Source of the DNA: CBDAUN01 sp965214875
GTDB lineage: Bacteria > Pseudomonadota > Gammaproteobacteria > Arenicellales > JAJDZL01
Length of the DNA: 64,000 bases
Assembly: GCA_965214875.1 (NCBI GenBank)
Contig: OZ243980.1
Location: forward strand, 2,480,001-2,544,000
Direction of reading: 5' to 3'
Shown here: positions 8,308 through 17,700 of the stretch, one piece after another
How the letters are laid out: the number at the start of each line of letters is the position of its first letter
Numbering within the stretch: the first letter of the stretch is position 1
Program-made: the position numbers and the translations under genes
The notes under the pieces: generated by a model
Told to the model about the DNA's origin: nothing
The model's database searches: none
What the model saw: only the letters and a program-made list of their open reading frames with translations

Positions 8308-9723
8308 TTAGATTAGAAATTCGTCTATGCGCTGCTGTGCGGTATTGCAATATTCACTTGACAAATCAATTCCTACATAATCGCGCGAATTTTTCTTAGA
8401 AACGACACAAGTTGTACCAACACCTGCAAAGGGATCAAGAACTACATCACCGCGAAAGCTAAACAAAAGAAGCACCCTACGGACCAGTTCCTCTGGGAAC
8501 ATCGCTGGGTGATTGTATTTTTTCATGCTCCGCTCTGGTGCAATCGACCACTTCGCAACCACCCAATCTTTAAATGCTTCTTCAGTAATATCAGCATTAG
8601 CCGCAATGCCAGGTTTTCGCAAATCGCCCTTACAAAACACTTCAATAAATTCCCAAGTGTATTTCAAATAAGGACTAGACGGACTCTTCCAACTACCCCA
8701 TGCCGTGTATTTACAGTTGTAATTATTCTTCTCCCAGAGGATCTCACCTTTCCAGATCATTTTCTCTTTCATCAGATGATTTGCAATGATGTGGTGACTG
8801 GGAATGTAGTCCGAGAAAAGCGGCTGAACGTTAATAATTAACCGTCCTCCAAATTTCAATACTCGCACGCATTCATCCAAAACTGCAAACAGCTTATTAA
8901 AATACGCAGTCCAGTCGGTGGCATCGTTTGATTGATGGTAACTCAATCCAAAGTTGTAGGGAGGCGATGTGAACACCAAGTCGATACAGCTGTCTGGAAA
9001 CTTCCGAAGCACCTGCTCGCTGTCGCCCATCAAGATTTTGTTGCGATACTCTTTTGGCAAATGTTGCTCGCGATGCGAAAAGCTGTGATCATTGGCATAA
9101 AAGTGCTTGCCTCGCCGTGATTCTTTCGACTTCCTCTCTAAAACTTTTCTCTCCTTGTTGTATCCGACAAACAGCCTCTTGTTCCCATGCAGTCCATAGC
9201 TCTTGATATTGTGAACCCTGTTTTGTATTTCACGAATTGTTCCAACACGACTTGCCACATCCGCTCCAAATTCTTCGGTCAAGGATTCAGAAACCCTTTC
9301 AATTGCATCGTCAAGATAATCAATTGACACTTCCCTCAACCACAGCTTCAAAATGTTCTCATTGCAAAAGATACGGAGTTCGTTGGGTTTGAAGCGATTG
9401 TTGAAAGAGTCCAAAACATACTTGAGCAGCTTTTGATTGGCTACTAAACTGTGTTCGACTTCAAACTCCAATACTTTGAATTTTTTTGGATCAAGCGACA
9501 TTGAGCAATTTGAACAAAAAACTTTCCACTTTAAGCTTCTTCCATTATATAAGTCGAAGTAATGCCTAACCCCAAAATCCGCGTTAGAGATTTTTTTGGG
9601 GCGGATTTTGCCGAAATCCGGGGCGCGGAGAGATTTTGGCGTTCGCCGCGGCGATGCCGGGCGGGCTTGCGGGCGGGACGCGGCCGAAAAGGGCGGAGGA
9701 GCGGAACCGGGGCGAAAGATCAA
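8308..9723 (-). CDS. DNA methyltransferase (N4-C/N6-A, beta class) with N-terminus replaced by IS sequence
   Basis: The catalytic core has motif IV TSPPYNFGLSY near residues 252-262 followed by motif I-like DPFAGVGTTCVVSKK near 430-445; this IV-before-I order is the beta class, and SPPY permits N4-cytosine or N6-adenine methylation. It pairs with the endonuclease gene 167 bp downstream. The first 50 or so residues, up to KISNADFG, are translated from the right end of the IS1380-family element (9571-11122); the same peptide appears beside the other copy near 33778-33930. The native sequence therefore begins at about 9570 (RHYFDLYNGRSLKW), and the original start codon is lost or MSLDPKKFK is used. 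Expression may now depend on the IS. Confidence 0.8.
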   Translation of the reverse strand: MIFRPGSAPPPFSAASRPQARPASPRRTPKSLRAPDFGKIRPKKISNADFGVRHYFDLYNGRSLKWKVFCSNCSMSLDPKKFKVLEFEVEHSLVANQKLLKYVLDSFNNRFKPNELRIFCNENILKLWLREVSIDYLDDAIERVSESLTEEFGADVASRVGTIREIQNRVHNIKSYGLHGNKRLFVGYNKERKVLERKSKESRRGKHFYANDHSFSHREQHLPKEYRNKILMGDSEQVLRKFPDSCIDLVFTSPPYNFGLSYHQSNDATDWTAYFNKLFAVLDECVRVLKFGGRLIINVQPLFSDYIPSHHIIANHLMKEKMIWKGEILWEKNNYNCKYTAWGSWKSPSSPYLKYTWEFIEVFCKGDLRKPGIAANADITEEAFKDWVVAKWSIAPERSMKKYNHPAMFPEELVRRVLLLFSFRGDVVLDPFAGVGTTCVVSKKNSRDYVGIDLSSEYCNTAQQRIDEFLI

Positions 9724-11122
9724 TGACAGTCCGCAACGCGCCGGGATGCAACCGGTTTTTTTGTCGTGCGCGCGATGCTTTTTTTTGCGTTTCCGGCGGC
9801 TACGGCGCCAGGGCCATCGCCCGGATCATGCCGACCGCGCGTCGCACAGCTTCAAGGCCCGCCCTCTGGCATGGCGCACGATCTTGCCGGCCCTGCAGCA
9901 GGGCCGGCGGCGAAAGGTCTCGATGCGCATCGACTCGCAGCTCGCATCCAGCGCCTGGCGCATCGGCGCGAACAGGTTGAACGCGAGCATGCGCAGCGCG
10001 GAATGCAGCGCGTTGGCAGCGAAGTCGCTGCACGGGGGATGCGCCGCGCCGAAGCCGCTGCGAAGCTCGCGGATGCGGTTTTCGGAGTCGTCGCCCCTGC
10101 GGCTGCATCAGCGGAACGCCCGCGAGTCGCTCCACCGGTAGAAGCTCGTCGCCAAGGCCCGGCATATGCAGCCACCCTGCGACAGGGTGTCGCCGGCCTG
10201 CGGGCAGCCGGGCTCGAGCTCCTGCCGGCCGGATTTTCTAAGCCGCTGCACCACCGCCGCGAACGCTTCGGGCGTGTCGTTCATCGAGTGCAGGAACCGC
10301 GCCGTCTGCTGCGCTAGGCTCGCCGTCCCGTCGCGCTCGATGAAGGGCTGCCGCCGCGACTCGTCCAGCGCCCCGGTCTGCTCGACCACGCTCGCGTCGA
10401 GCCTGGCGCGGATCGCGTAGTCGATTCCCCGGCTCGTGAAGCGGTTGATGATCCTCGCCTGATACCCCGCCGCGTCGATGCGGGCGCGATGCGCCTCGGC
10501 GCCCTTGGGCAGCGCCCGCTCGCACTGGCGGACGAACTCGCAGTTGCGCGCGTTCGGCGAGACCGAGCCGCCCCGAAACTCCGCACCCGCCGCCATGCCG
10601 GTCTCGGCGATATGGCCGACGATCGGCATGCAGCCCCGCTCCTTCTTGCATGCGGACTCCGCCGAAGACTTCTCGCAGCGCCGCGGTCGCATCGATGTCC
10701 AGGGCCGCCGTCTTTCGATGGTGCGGCGCGACCGCCCGGCAGCCGGCGGATGCCGAGCAGCTCCAGCAGCGGCCGCTCCTCGCGCAGCTGCGCCACTCCG
10801 CTCAGATGCCGCGAGCCCTCGTGCATCATCAGCATGAACGTCGTCAAATACGCCCCGGGCGCAAGCCGCGGCTGCTGCCCGGCTCCGGCATCAGCCGCTC
10901 GAAATGCGCGTCGAGCCCCAGCTTGCGGATCAGCTCGGCCAGCGCCGCCAGGCCGCTGCGCGACGCCGATTTGTCTTTCGTGGCGGAAATCTTGCAGGAT
11001 TGGATGTCCATAAAGCCTTGCTCCGATCGGGTCCGCCCAGCGGGTGAAATTTTGTGTTGTTAAAAACCCGCATTATGCAAGGCTTTATCCCCTTTTGCAG
11101 CCCCCCTAACGCGATTTTAAGG
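9571..11122. mobile_element. IS1380-family element, copy 1 (internally deleted, non-autonomous)
   Basis: The ends match those of the intact copy at 32261-33930: one terminus begins CCCAAAATCCGCGTTAGAG at 9571, and the other, read inward from 11122, is CCTTAAAATCGCGTTAGGG. The 5-bp duplication CTAAC is present at 9566-9570 and 11123-11127. Length is 1552 bp against 1670 bp for the intact copy, because about 105 bp of the transposase is missing around 10690-10730, plus smaller indels. It is inserted at the 5' end of the methyltransferase gene. Confidence 0.9.
9800..11011 (-). pseudogene. IS1380-family transposase, broken copy
   Basis: It reads on the minus strand from an ATG at 11011 to a stop at 9800 and is colinear with the intact transposase at 32372-33700. 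It has lost a G in the codons after GLRPG, has an internal deletion after IRRLPG, and has further frame changes before GDDSENRIRELR. Recognisable blocks such as MPIVGHIAETGM, ARIDAAGYQARIIN and FLHSMNDTPEAFA remain. It cannot make an active protein but could be mobilised by the intact copy. Confidence 0.85.
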
Positions 11123-11127
11123 CTAAC

Positions 11128-11620
11128 CCTTAAAACCAGCGTTAGGGGGGGGCTGCAAGAAGGAAAGGGGCTACATGCCGACCGTCGGCCGCCATCGCCG
11201 AGACCGGCATGGCGCCGGCGGAGTTTCGAGGCGATCCGGTCTCGTCGAATGTGTGCAGCCACGAGTTCGTCCGCTACTAGTGCGAGCGGCCCCTGCCGAA
11301 CGGCACGGCGGCGCGCGGCGAGGTATCAGGCTAAGACCGTCAGCCATTTCGAGCACCATGGCATCGACTTAGCGATTCGCGCCAAGTTCGGCAAAAGCGT
11401 AGGCCGGGCAGACCGGGGCACTAGACGAATTGCAGTGACAGCCCTGCATCGAGCGGGATGGCGCGATCAGCGAGACGCAACAGACGGTGCGGTGCCTGAG
11501 CGAGGCGGTCGGCATGACCCGGGCGATGGCTCAGCCAGCGGCGGTCGCCGCGAAGCTGCTTCGTTCAATTTTTGCATCATGCAAGCAAGATATGGTATCC
11601 TTTTTAAGTCTTTAGCGTAA
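11128..11620 (+). mobile_element. IS1380-family relic, second and older insertion
   Basis: A left terminus (CCTTAAAACCAGCGTTAGGG) at about 11128 is joined directly to internal transposase sequence beginning with the codons for GCYMP-like MPTVG near 11175, and fragments continue to about 11550. It is oriented opposite to copy 1, which abuts it; the CTAAC duplication of copy 1 ends at 11127. An 8-base G run sits at 11145-11152. Many substitutions and deletions make it clearly older than copy 1. Confidence 0.7.
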
Positions 11621-11626
11621 GATCGG

Positions 11627-12815
11627 TGTACTGGTTCAATACATATGAGACTTTTCAGGCGGCAAGCGCGCTTTGGTCGAAGTTTTCATTATACGCCTGC
11701 ATGGGCGTTGTTTGCCCGAGCGCCTGATGCGGCCGGCAGGCGTTGTAGAAGCGCTCGAATTCGGCCAGCTCGACGTTCAGGGCGCCGACGCTCAGCTCGC
11801 CGGCGCAGGACTGGTGGAACTCGTAGCGGCCGGCGGCGTTGGCGCGCTCGACGCAGCCGTTATATTTGGGGCTTCTGGGCGGCAGCGCGAACAGTTCGAT
11901 GCCGCGCCGCTGGCAGGCGGTCTCGAACTCGGCCATGAACTCGCTGCCGCCGTCGACCTGCACCGACTCGATATCGAACGGCGCCTGGCGGATCAGGTGG
12001 TCCAGGAACTTCGAGGCGCAGGCGGCGGTGGCGCGCGAGCAGGCGCGCATGCAGCAAAGCTTCGAGACCGGGCACACGGCCTCGGACTCCTTGACCGCGA
12101 AGCCGGCCTCGATGGCGACGCCCGTATGGTCGATCTGCACCATCTGGCCGGGCTTTCGGCCGCGGTCGCCGTAGCGCCAGCGCTTGGCGTGGCGGTCGAA
12201 CTTGCGCCGCCGCTTGGGTTTTGTTCGCCCGTAGTAGAACGCGACGGGCTCGGCCCGGCCGGTGCGGACCAGGCGGGCGATCATGCGCCCGGTGGCGGAC
12301 TCGCTGGGCGCGAAGCCGTGCTCGCGCGCCAGCACGGCGCGGATCTTGGCGCGCCCCCACAGCGGAAAGCGCTGGCGCGTTTGGCGCACCAGCTCGAGCT
12401 CGGCGGCGGTCCACTGGCGCTGCCGCACCCGATGCGGGCGGCGGCAGCGGTTGGCCAGGGCGCGGACGCCCTGCTCGCGCAGGCGCCGCTTCCAGCGGCA
12501 GAGCGTGGCCCGGGAGCAGCCGATCGCCTTCAGGGCGGTCGCTTCGGTTGCGCCCTCGCGGCGAAGCTGGTCGAACAGCGCGAGATTGTCGAAGCGCTCG
12601 GCGGCCTGCGGCGAAAGTTCGTCGCGGATCGCGTCGAGGCGATAAAATTTGCGGTGCGGATATTTGATTTGCATAGCGCTATCTCCCGCCTTTCGGCTGT
12701 TGGATTTTTGTTAGGCACTATGCTACCTGAAAAATTTTCGCGCGCCCGCTCTTCCCCTTCGGACTACGTCCTACGGGGAAGAGCGGGCAGTCTCACATGT
12801 ATCTGAACCCGGACA
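11627..12815. mobile_element. IS481-family insertion sequence, complete
   Basis: The left end begins TGTACTGGTTCAATACATAT at 11627, and the right end, read inward from 12815, begins TGTCCGGGTTCAGATACATG; both contain TGAGAC a few bases further in. GATCGG flanks it on both sides (11621-11626 and 12816-12821), a perfect 6-bp target duplication. TGT ends and this transposase type fit IS481. It is inserted 15 bp upstream of the secreted beta-helix gene. Confidence 0.9.
11655..12674 (-). CDS. IS481-family transposase
   Basis: This 339-residue protein has an N-terminal helix-turn-helix (ATALKAIGCSRATLCRWKRR near 40-60). An integrase-type DDE catalytic core follows, with first Asp in QMVQIDHTGV, second in SVQVDGGSEFMAEFE, and Glu in NGCVERANAAGRYEF. 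The C-terminal motif ERFYNACRPHQALGQTTPMQ is typical of the family. It appears intact and may be active. C-terminal fragments of close relatives occur at 31298-31681 and 35540-35941. Very GC-rich compared with neighbouring core genes. Confidence 0.93.
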   Translation of the reverse strand: MQIKYPHRKFYRLDAIRDELSPQAAERFDNLALFDQLRREGATEATALKAIGCSRATLCRWKRRLREQGVRALANRCRRPHRVRQRQWTAAELELVRQTRQRFPLWGRAKIRAVLAREHGFAPSESATGRMIARLVRTGRAEPVAFYYGRTKPKRRRKFDRHAKRWRYGDRGRKPGQMVQIDHTGVAIEAGFAVKESEAVCPVSKLCCMRACSRATAACASKFLDHLIRQAPFDIESVQVDGGSEFMAEFETACQRRGIELFALPPRSPKYNGCVERANAAGRYEFHQSCAGELSVGALNVELAEFERFYNACRPHQALGQTTPMQAYNENFDQSALAA

Positions 12816-12830
12816 GATCGGTGCAAAAAA

Positions 12831-13484
12831 ATGAAACTACTCCTAACCAAATTGGCGATCGTTTTGCTTCTATCAGGAATGGCATTGCCAACGATGGCCT
12901 GCCTTCATGATGATAATCCGGGGGTGTACAATTCAGAAGGTGGTTGGATTTCCGATAGCGCACATGCCGACAGCACTGCCTATGTTGGCTCAAATTCCTG
13001 GGTTTGCGAATACAGCCGAGTCTCAGACAATGCAGTTCTCCGCAGCGGTTCAACCTATGGAAACGCCCATGTTTATGGAAACGCAAGATTGATTTCATCG
13101 CGTATCGGAGGTGTAGTCCAGGTTTACGGAAACGCGAGAGTGATTAGAGCGCGTGTCGTGGGCCGCGCCCATGTTTATGATCGGGCAAAAGTCATGAACA
13201 GCGCATCTGTTTCCGGTAATGCAAGGGTGTACGGGTCGGCGAAAGTTGCTGGAGTCAACACGCAGGTTACAGGCGACGCTGAGGTTTACGGAACAGCGGT
13301 TGTCACTGGTGGAGCAAAAATTATCGGCGGGAAAGTCAACTGCGGCCGCTGGACCAATGTAACCGTGACCACTGACCAGACCGGCAAGTGCGGCAAGAAT
13401 GGTCAAAACACGAACACCCAAGCTGACGATTTAGGTTCAGTGCTCAGCAATCCAATCGACGAAAGCAATACGCAATCTGAGTGA
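12831..13484 (+). CDS. Secreted hexapeptide-repeat (left-handed beta-helix) protein
   Basis: The 217-residue product starts with a signal peptide (MKLLLTKLAIVLLLSGMALPTMA, cleavage after TMA). Imperfect repeats of the form VYGNARV / VSGNARVYG / AEVYGTAVV follow from about residue 35 to 175, predicting a small left-handed or stacked beta-helix. Similar repeats occur in cell-surface and phage-associated proteins; I cannot assign a function. The C-terminal 40 residues are polar and possibly disordered. There is no good Shine-Dalgarno: the IS481 end lies only 15 bp before the ATG, so the native promoter and ribosome site have probably been displaced. Confidence 0.7.
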   Translation: MKLLLTKLAIVLLLSGMALPTMACLHDDNPGVYNSEGGWISDSAHADSTAYVGSNSWVCEYSRVSDNAVLRSGSTYGNAHVYGNARLISSRIGGVVQVYGNARVIRARVVGRAHVYDRAKVMNSASVSGNARVYGSAKVAGVNTQVTGDAEVYGTAVVTGGAKIIGGKVNCGRWTNVTVTTDQTGKCGKNGQNTNTQADDLGSVLSNPIDESNTQSE

Positions 13485-14226
13485 TCAGACATAAATGGCG
13501 CATTACAAGAGAGCGGCTTGCTGGTCGTCTTTTCTTCTGCAACCTCCATTGAACCGGGCCAACCTCTTGCGAGTTGCGTGTTATGTGTGCTGGCGCAATA
13601 GCCGGTACAATTTCCTAAAGCTTTTCTGTCCGACTAAGTCCCGAGATCCCGTATCGAAAGCAAATTGTGTAAATCTCTGGTTGAATATAAGGCATTCATG
13701 GAGAGCCGGTGAAAAGATGCATAAGCAATGCCTGTCGAATTAGCGTCTGCCAGAAAACCCCTAGTTTCAAGCTCAGACCGGTACCGCTGAGGCAGAAAGC
13801 ACGATAGCAACGGCCGTCGCGGCCGCACTGCCGCTCACGCCATCATATGATTGTTTTCATTGAAAAATGAAATCACATTCTGTTTTCCTGGCAAACACTA
13901 TCCGACTGATTTGTAATAAGCAATTTATACAAAACCGGAAGTAATGCAAAATCTCGCCTGCACAAGAAACCGCAAAAAGGCTACATGACCTTCGTGCGGA
14001 GATAGTTTCGGGCCAAACCGTAAGTAGTGCGCATAATTTGGCCTTGCACACCGGCTTGGTGGCGCCAGCTAGACTGATCGAGTCGAAGAAGACAAGCCAA
14101 TTGGCATATCGACCGATGCCTGAGGCCCGCAACAACCAGGTCGCCTTGGACATGGATATCGACGGCATCGTCGTTCGTTCGAAAAAAGGATGCCCGACGG
14201 ACCTGAAAAATGCACACCGGCCATGT
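13485..14226. other. Gene-poor stretch with a MITE relic
   Basis: No frame here looks like a real protein. 13743-13898 is a degraded relative of the MITE at 6979. 13981-14225 contains open frames on both strands (for example QLAYRPMPEARNNQVALDMD on plus) that I cannot match to any family; it may be a relic of a lost gene. Confidence 0.4.
13743..13898. repeat. MITE relic related to the element at 6979-7202
   Basis: The left end reads GCGTCTGCCAGAAAACC, and the right end read inward from 13898 is GTGTTTGCCAGGAAAACAG. The right 65 bases are close to those at 29640-29714 (shared TTGTTTTCATTG and GGCAAACACTAT). No clean target duplication is visible. Confidence 0.55.
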
Positions 14227-17200
14227 TCAAATGGCAGGTTGCGTCGACGGATGGTAAGGCCACTCCCGCCAACCTTTGTGAGATGGGAAATACAGGCCCA
14301 AGCGTATAGGTCGGCTTTCCAAATGGGAAACAAATTCACCGTATTTCTGAAGCTGATCGTAATAGCGCTTGCACTCCTCATCAAGAAACTGCTCAACATC
14401 GCCATCGGTATAGCCCGTCTTGTAGTCCACTATCCATCGCGTTCCGGATTCGTCAACAAAGGTTCGATCAAGAATCAGGTTTCTAAAGTCGCCCTTGTTG
14501 CCTCCCGTCAACCGCCACTCCGAGCGGGCATCATGATGCGCGCCGCTCAGCAGCCAGCGCCCGACATCATCATCAAGCACATTGGTCAATAGCCGCTCAA
14601 CACGGTCAGATGCCTGATCGACCCGATCAGCTTCAACCCCAAGCATCTTCAGCCTTGCCGTCCACAGCGGTCGATCCTGCCGCATAGTGCGCAAATCCCA
14701 TCGCTCAATCCCGCGCATTGAAATCTTTTGCAGCCATTCATGCACTACCGTGCCCACCCATCGGGCAATGTCGCCAGCCCAATCGAAATCCACTTCCTCG
14801 CAACTGCCAGGCGATTCTTTCTGCATTTGCTCCGTGAAAAGAGATGCGGGCGGCATCGGAATTTGCCAGTCAGCGCGCAGACGATGCAAAACGGGCGAAT
14901 TCAACTCCTGCCGATCATCAACATCATGCGCCGCAAGACCGGATTCGCTGTGCCCAGTCGCATCCGTAGCGGCTCCGTCTTTGTCAAGCTTCGCCTGCAT
15001 GTATTTTTTGGGCTTAGGGTCTATCGCGTCCCAAAGAGCATTCAGCATCGACCCCTTAGGCGGAGAAGCTTTGCCGACACACCCATACAGGTAGAGTTCC
15101 CGCTTGGCGCGCGTACATGCAACATATGTCAATCGAAGCAATTCCTGTTCCTCTTTTTTCGCATCGCGCTGCTTGAGATAGTTGTGTATGGCGCTGTTTT
15201 CGCCATGCAAATGCGAAACCGGCGATAGCAGCAAAGCCGACTTGTCGGAATCCGCAAATGTCTCTTCCCAAAGCATCAGTTGCCGGGCGGAGCCGCGCCC
15301 TCTCCGGTCCAAGCCTGGCAAGAACACCGCGTCAAACTCCAAGCCTTTCGCACTATGAATGGTCATGATCTCCACCCGAACGCTTGATAGATCCGTCTCC
15401 GGCACCGCGTAAAGGTCGCTCATGAACTGCTCGAAACGATCCAGATAACTTACTTCAGTGCCATCAGAGCGCTCCTCGATCAAATCGAGCAAGGCATCGA
15501 CATTGCGCATATCCGAATCCGAAACGCAAGCAGGACCGCCAAGCGCGGTCCAGGTATCTTCAACATGCTGCCTAACACCCATGCGGCCGCGCGACATGAA
15601 CGACTGTTCCATAACTGCGCGCAGCCGCTTGATTCGCTTGCGCCCTGGTTCAGTCAACCCGGCTAGCAAATCATCATCTTCAATTGCGTCCCAAATGCAT
15701 TCCGACTCCCCAAATCGCAAAAGGTCGGCGAGATCGAGACCGCACCATGGCGCGCGAAGCAAGGCGAACCATGAAGCTCGATCAGAAAGATCGCTCAGCG
15801 CGCGAGTCAGCGACAATACGTCAAGCACCGCCTGCCTATCCTTCAAACTGACCAGATCGCGGGCATAGAACGGAATCTCGGCGGCCTCCAAATGCGGCCG
15901 AAGGGCTTCGAAGGTTTTCCGATAACGAAGCAAAATGGCCGCTTTTTCTGCCGAATCCGATCGCGCAAGGAAATCGCTCAAATCTTCGACAAGACGCTTT
16001 GCGGCCGCACTTTCGGCGGCTTGCCGGTTCGTTGAACGATCACGGTCGGCATCGCCCTGCTGAGCAAAGATTCTTATGCCGGGCGAACCGCTTCTTTCAG
16101 CAGTTGTACTAGGCGCGCTCTCAGCGTAGGACACGGAACCTGAATCCGCATCGTTTGAAGCTGGAAAAGCAGCCTTAAAAACTTTATTGAACCAATCCAC
16201 TAAGCCGGCAGTCGATCGAAAGTTCTGGCTTAGAACAATCGGCTTGAGTTTCAAATCGCCCACTCCCTCGACAAGCGAGCGCAAAAAAATGCCGACCTCA
16301 GCCTCGCGAAAGCGGTAGATTGACTGCATCGGATCCCCGACGACGAACAATGTTCTCCCCTCTCCGTCCTGCCATCCGCCAATCAGCCGCAGCAGCAGCC
16401 TCTCCTGGGAGAGCGAAGTGTCCTGAAACTCGTCGATCAGTATGTGCTTAAGGCGGTAATCCATGACAAGCGACAGGTCCGTTGGCGCTTCAGGCGTGCC
16501 AAGCGCGAAAGTCGCTCTTTGCGCCACCTCGATGAAGTCTGCCAAGCCCCGCCGACGAAATTCAAGGTGCAACTGCGCAACTAGGTAGTGCAGGATGGAA
16601 AATATCGCTTCGAGACACTCCCAGTCATCATCTGCATACGCCGGATCAGGACAGTTGCGAAGTCCCGCCATCATCTCGTCAAGGCCATGAATGGGGCGCA
16701 ATGTTCCTATCAGCACGCTAAATGTATTCTGGAACGATTCTTTCACGGGCTTCGCATGAAGTAAAGAGCTGACAGGCATTCGTTTTCTCCATTTCCCATC
16801 CTTGGTAATAAGCAGTTCCGCTACTCGCAGCCAAGCGGAACGACTCTCGTGGAAATTGCTGCCCGGCTCCAATCTCAAGTCGCCGTCAGCAATCGCCTTC
16901 AGCGATTTTGCCAATTCGGCGGGCGGCTTCAGCATGTTTGCAACTAGGCCTTTGGACAGGAACTCAAGATCGTCGATGTGCTTGGCCCCGAAATGCCCGC
17001 GCACCATGTCGATCATCCTGACGGCGGCACTGAGCAGATTTTGTTCGAGAAATTCACGCCTGTGCAAGTCGATGCCTTGCACCCCGGTTATGTGGTTCAG
17101 CCATTGGTCGCGGCTGCCCAGCATCTTGACAAACAGATCCTGCAAGCTTCGGATATTGTTGTCGGACCGCTTCAATACCAGCTTTACCGCTTTACGAATG

Positions 17201-17700
17201 GCCGGGTCGCTTGTATCCTTGAGTTCGATCGTATTGGCTGCAGCAACCCGGTAGATTTCCTGAAGAACCTCGCTGGTAGCCATTTCAGGGACCGCTCCGA
17301 AGCGCGAAGCCCATGGCATTTCGCGAACCATCTTGGCGCACAATGCGTCAATCGTCATGATCTGAAGCCGCGAAGGCTGATGCTGCAGATCCCAGTCTCT
17401 TTCTTTCGAACGGCGCTGCACGGTCGCCAGCGCCCGGTTGGCATCATCGGACTTCAAGTCCGCGCACGCCTGCGGGTCGAGCGCCTCCAATATTCTTTTT
17501 CTCATCTCGTGCGTCGCCTTGCTGGTAAAGGTGACCGCGAGAACCTCTTCCGGCTCATCGACCGTAGCCAGCAAGCAGATGTAGCGAGCGATCAGAAGCG
17601 AGGTCTTGCCAGAACCGGCCGGAGCTTGGACAATGAAGGATTGATTGACATCCAGCGCATCTGAGCGCTGCCGCTTATCGCTAACCGCTATATCGGTCAT
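14227..17700 (-). CDS. addA: AddA-type helicase-nuclease (double-strand break repair)
   Basis: This 1157-residue protein is a UvrD/Rep superfamily 1 helicase with a C-terminal nuclease domain. Helicase motifs seen are Walker A VQAPAGSGKTSLLIARY (about 28-44), LAVTFTSKATHEMRKR, the DEXX-like LIDEFQDTSLSQERLLL (about 420-436), VGDPMQSIYRFREAEVGIF, and MTIHSAKGLEFDAVFLPGLD. Near the C-terminus WIVDYKTGYTDGDVEQF carries the nuclease D...DYKT signature. With AddB it forms an end-processing complex that loads RecA, the functional equivalent of RecBCD. The start overlaps the addB stop by four bases (ATGA), so translation is coupled. Length is normal for the family. Confidence 0.93.
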   Translation of the reverse strand: MTDIAVSDKRQRSDALDVNQSFIVQAPAGSGKTSLLIARYICLLATVDEPEEVLAVTFTSKATHEMRKRILEALDPQACADLKSDDANRALATVQRRSKERDWDLQHQPSRLQIMTIDALCAKMVREMPWASRFGAVPEMATSEVLQEIYRVAAANTIELKDTSDPAIRKAVKLVLKRSDNNIRSLQDLFVKMLGSRDQWLNHITGVQGIDLHRREFLEQNLLSAAVRMIDMVRGHFGAKHIDDLEFLSKGLVANMLKPPAELAKSLKAIADGDLRLEPGSNFHESRSAWLRVAELLITKDGKWRKRMPVSSLLHAKPVKESFQNTFSVLIGTLRPIHGLDEMMAGLRNCPDPAYADDDWECLEAIFSILHYLVAQLHLEFRRRGLADFIEVAQRATFALGTPEAPTDLSLVMDYRLKHILIDEFQDTSLSQERLLLRLIGGWQDGEGRTLFVVGDPMQSIYRFREAEVGIFLRSLVEGVGDLKLKPIVLSQNFRSTAGLVDWFNKVFKAAFPASNDADSGSVSYAESAPSTTAERSGSPGIRIFAQQGDADRDRSTNRQAAESAAAKRLVEDLSDFLARSDSAEKAAILLRYRKTFEALRPHLEAAEIPFYARDLVSLKDRQAVLDVLSLTRALSDLSDRASWFALLRAPWCGLDLADLLRFGESECIWDAIEDDDLLAGLTEPGRKRIKRLRAVMEQSFMSRGRMGVRQHVEDTWTALGGPACVSDSDMRNVDALLDLIEERSDGTEVSYLDRFEQFMSDLYAVPETDLSSVRVEIMTIHSAKGLEFDAVFLPGLDRRGRGSARQLMLWEETFADSDKSALLLSPVSHLHGENSAIHNYLKQRDAKKEEQELLRLTYVACTRAKRELYLYGCVGKASPPKGSMLNALWDAIDPKPKKYMQAKLDKDGAATDATGHSESGLAAHDVDDRQELNSPVLHRLRADWQIPMPPASLFTEQMQKESPGSCEEVDFDWAGDIARWVGTVVHEWLQKISMRGIERWDLRTMRQDRPLWTARLKMLGVEADRVDQASDRVERLLTNVLDDDVGRWLLSGAHHDARSEWRLTGGNKGDFRNLILDRTFVDESGTRWIVDYKTGYTDGDVEQFLDEECKRYYDQLQKYGEFVSHLESRPIRLGLYFPSHKGWREWPYHPSTQPAI

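Noticed and set aside
11099..11106. C/G runs at the IS1380 ends as further phase switches
   Set aside because: They belong to IS termini and are not near an intact start codon.
13857..14405. 182-codon minus-strand frame ending at addA
   Set aside because: Overlaps the addA 3' end in another frame and starts inside it; no domain.
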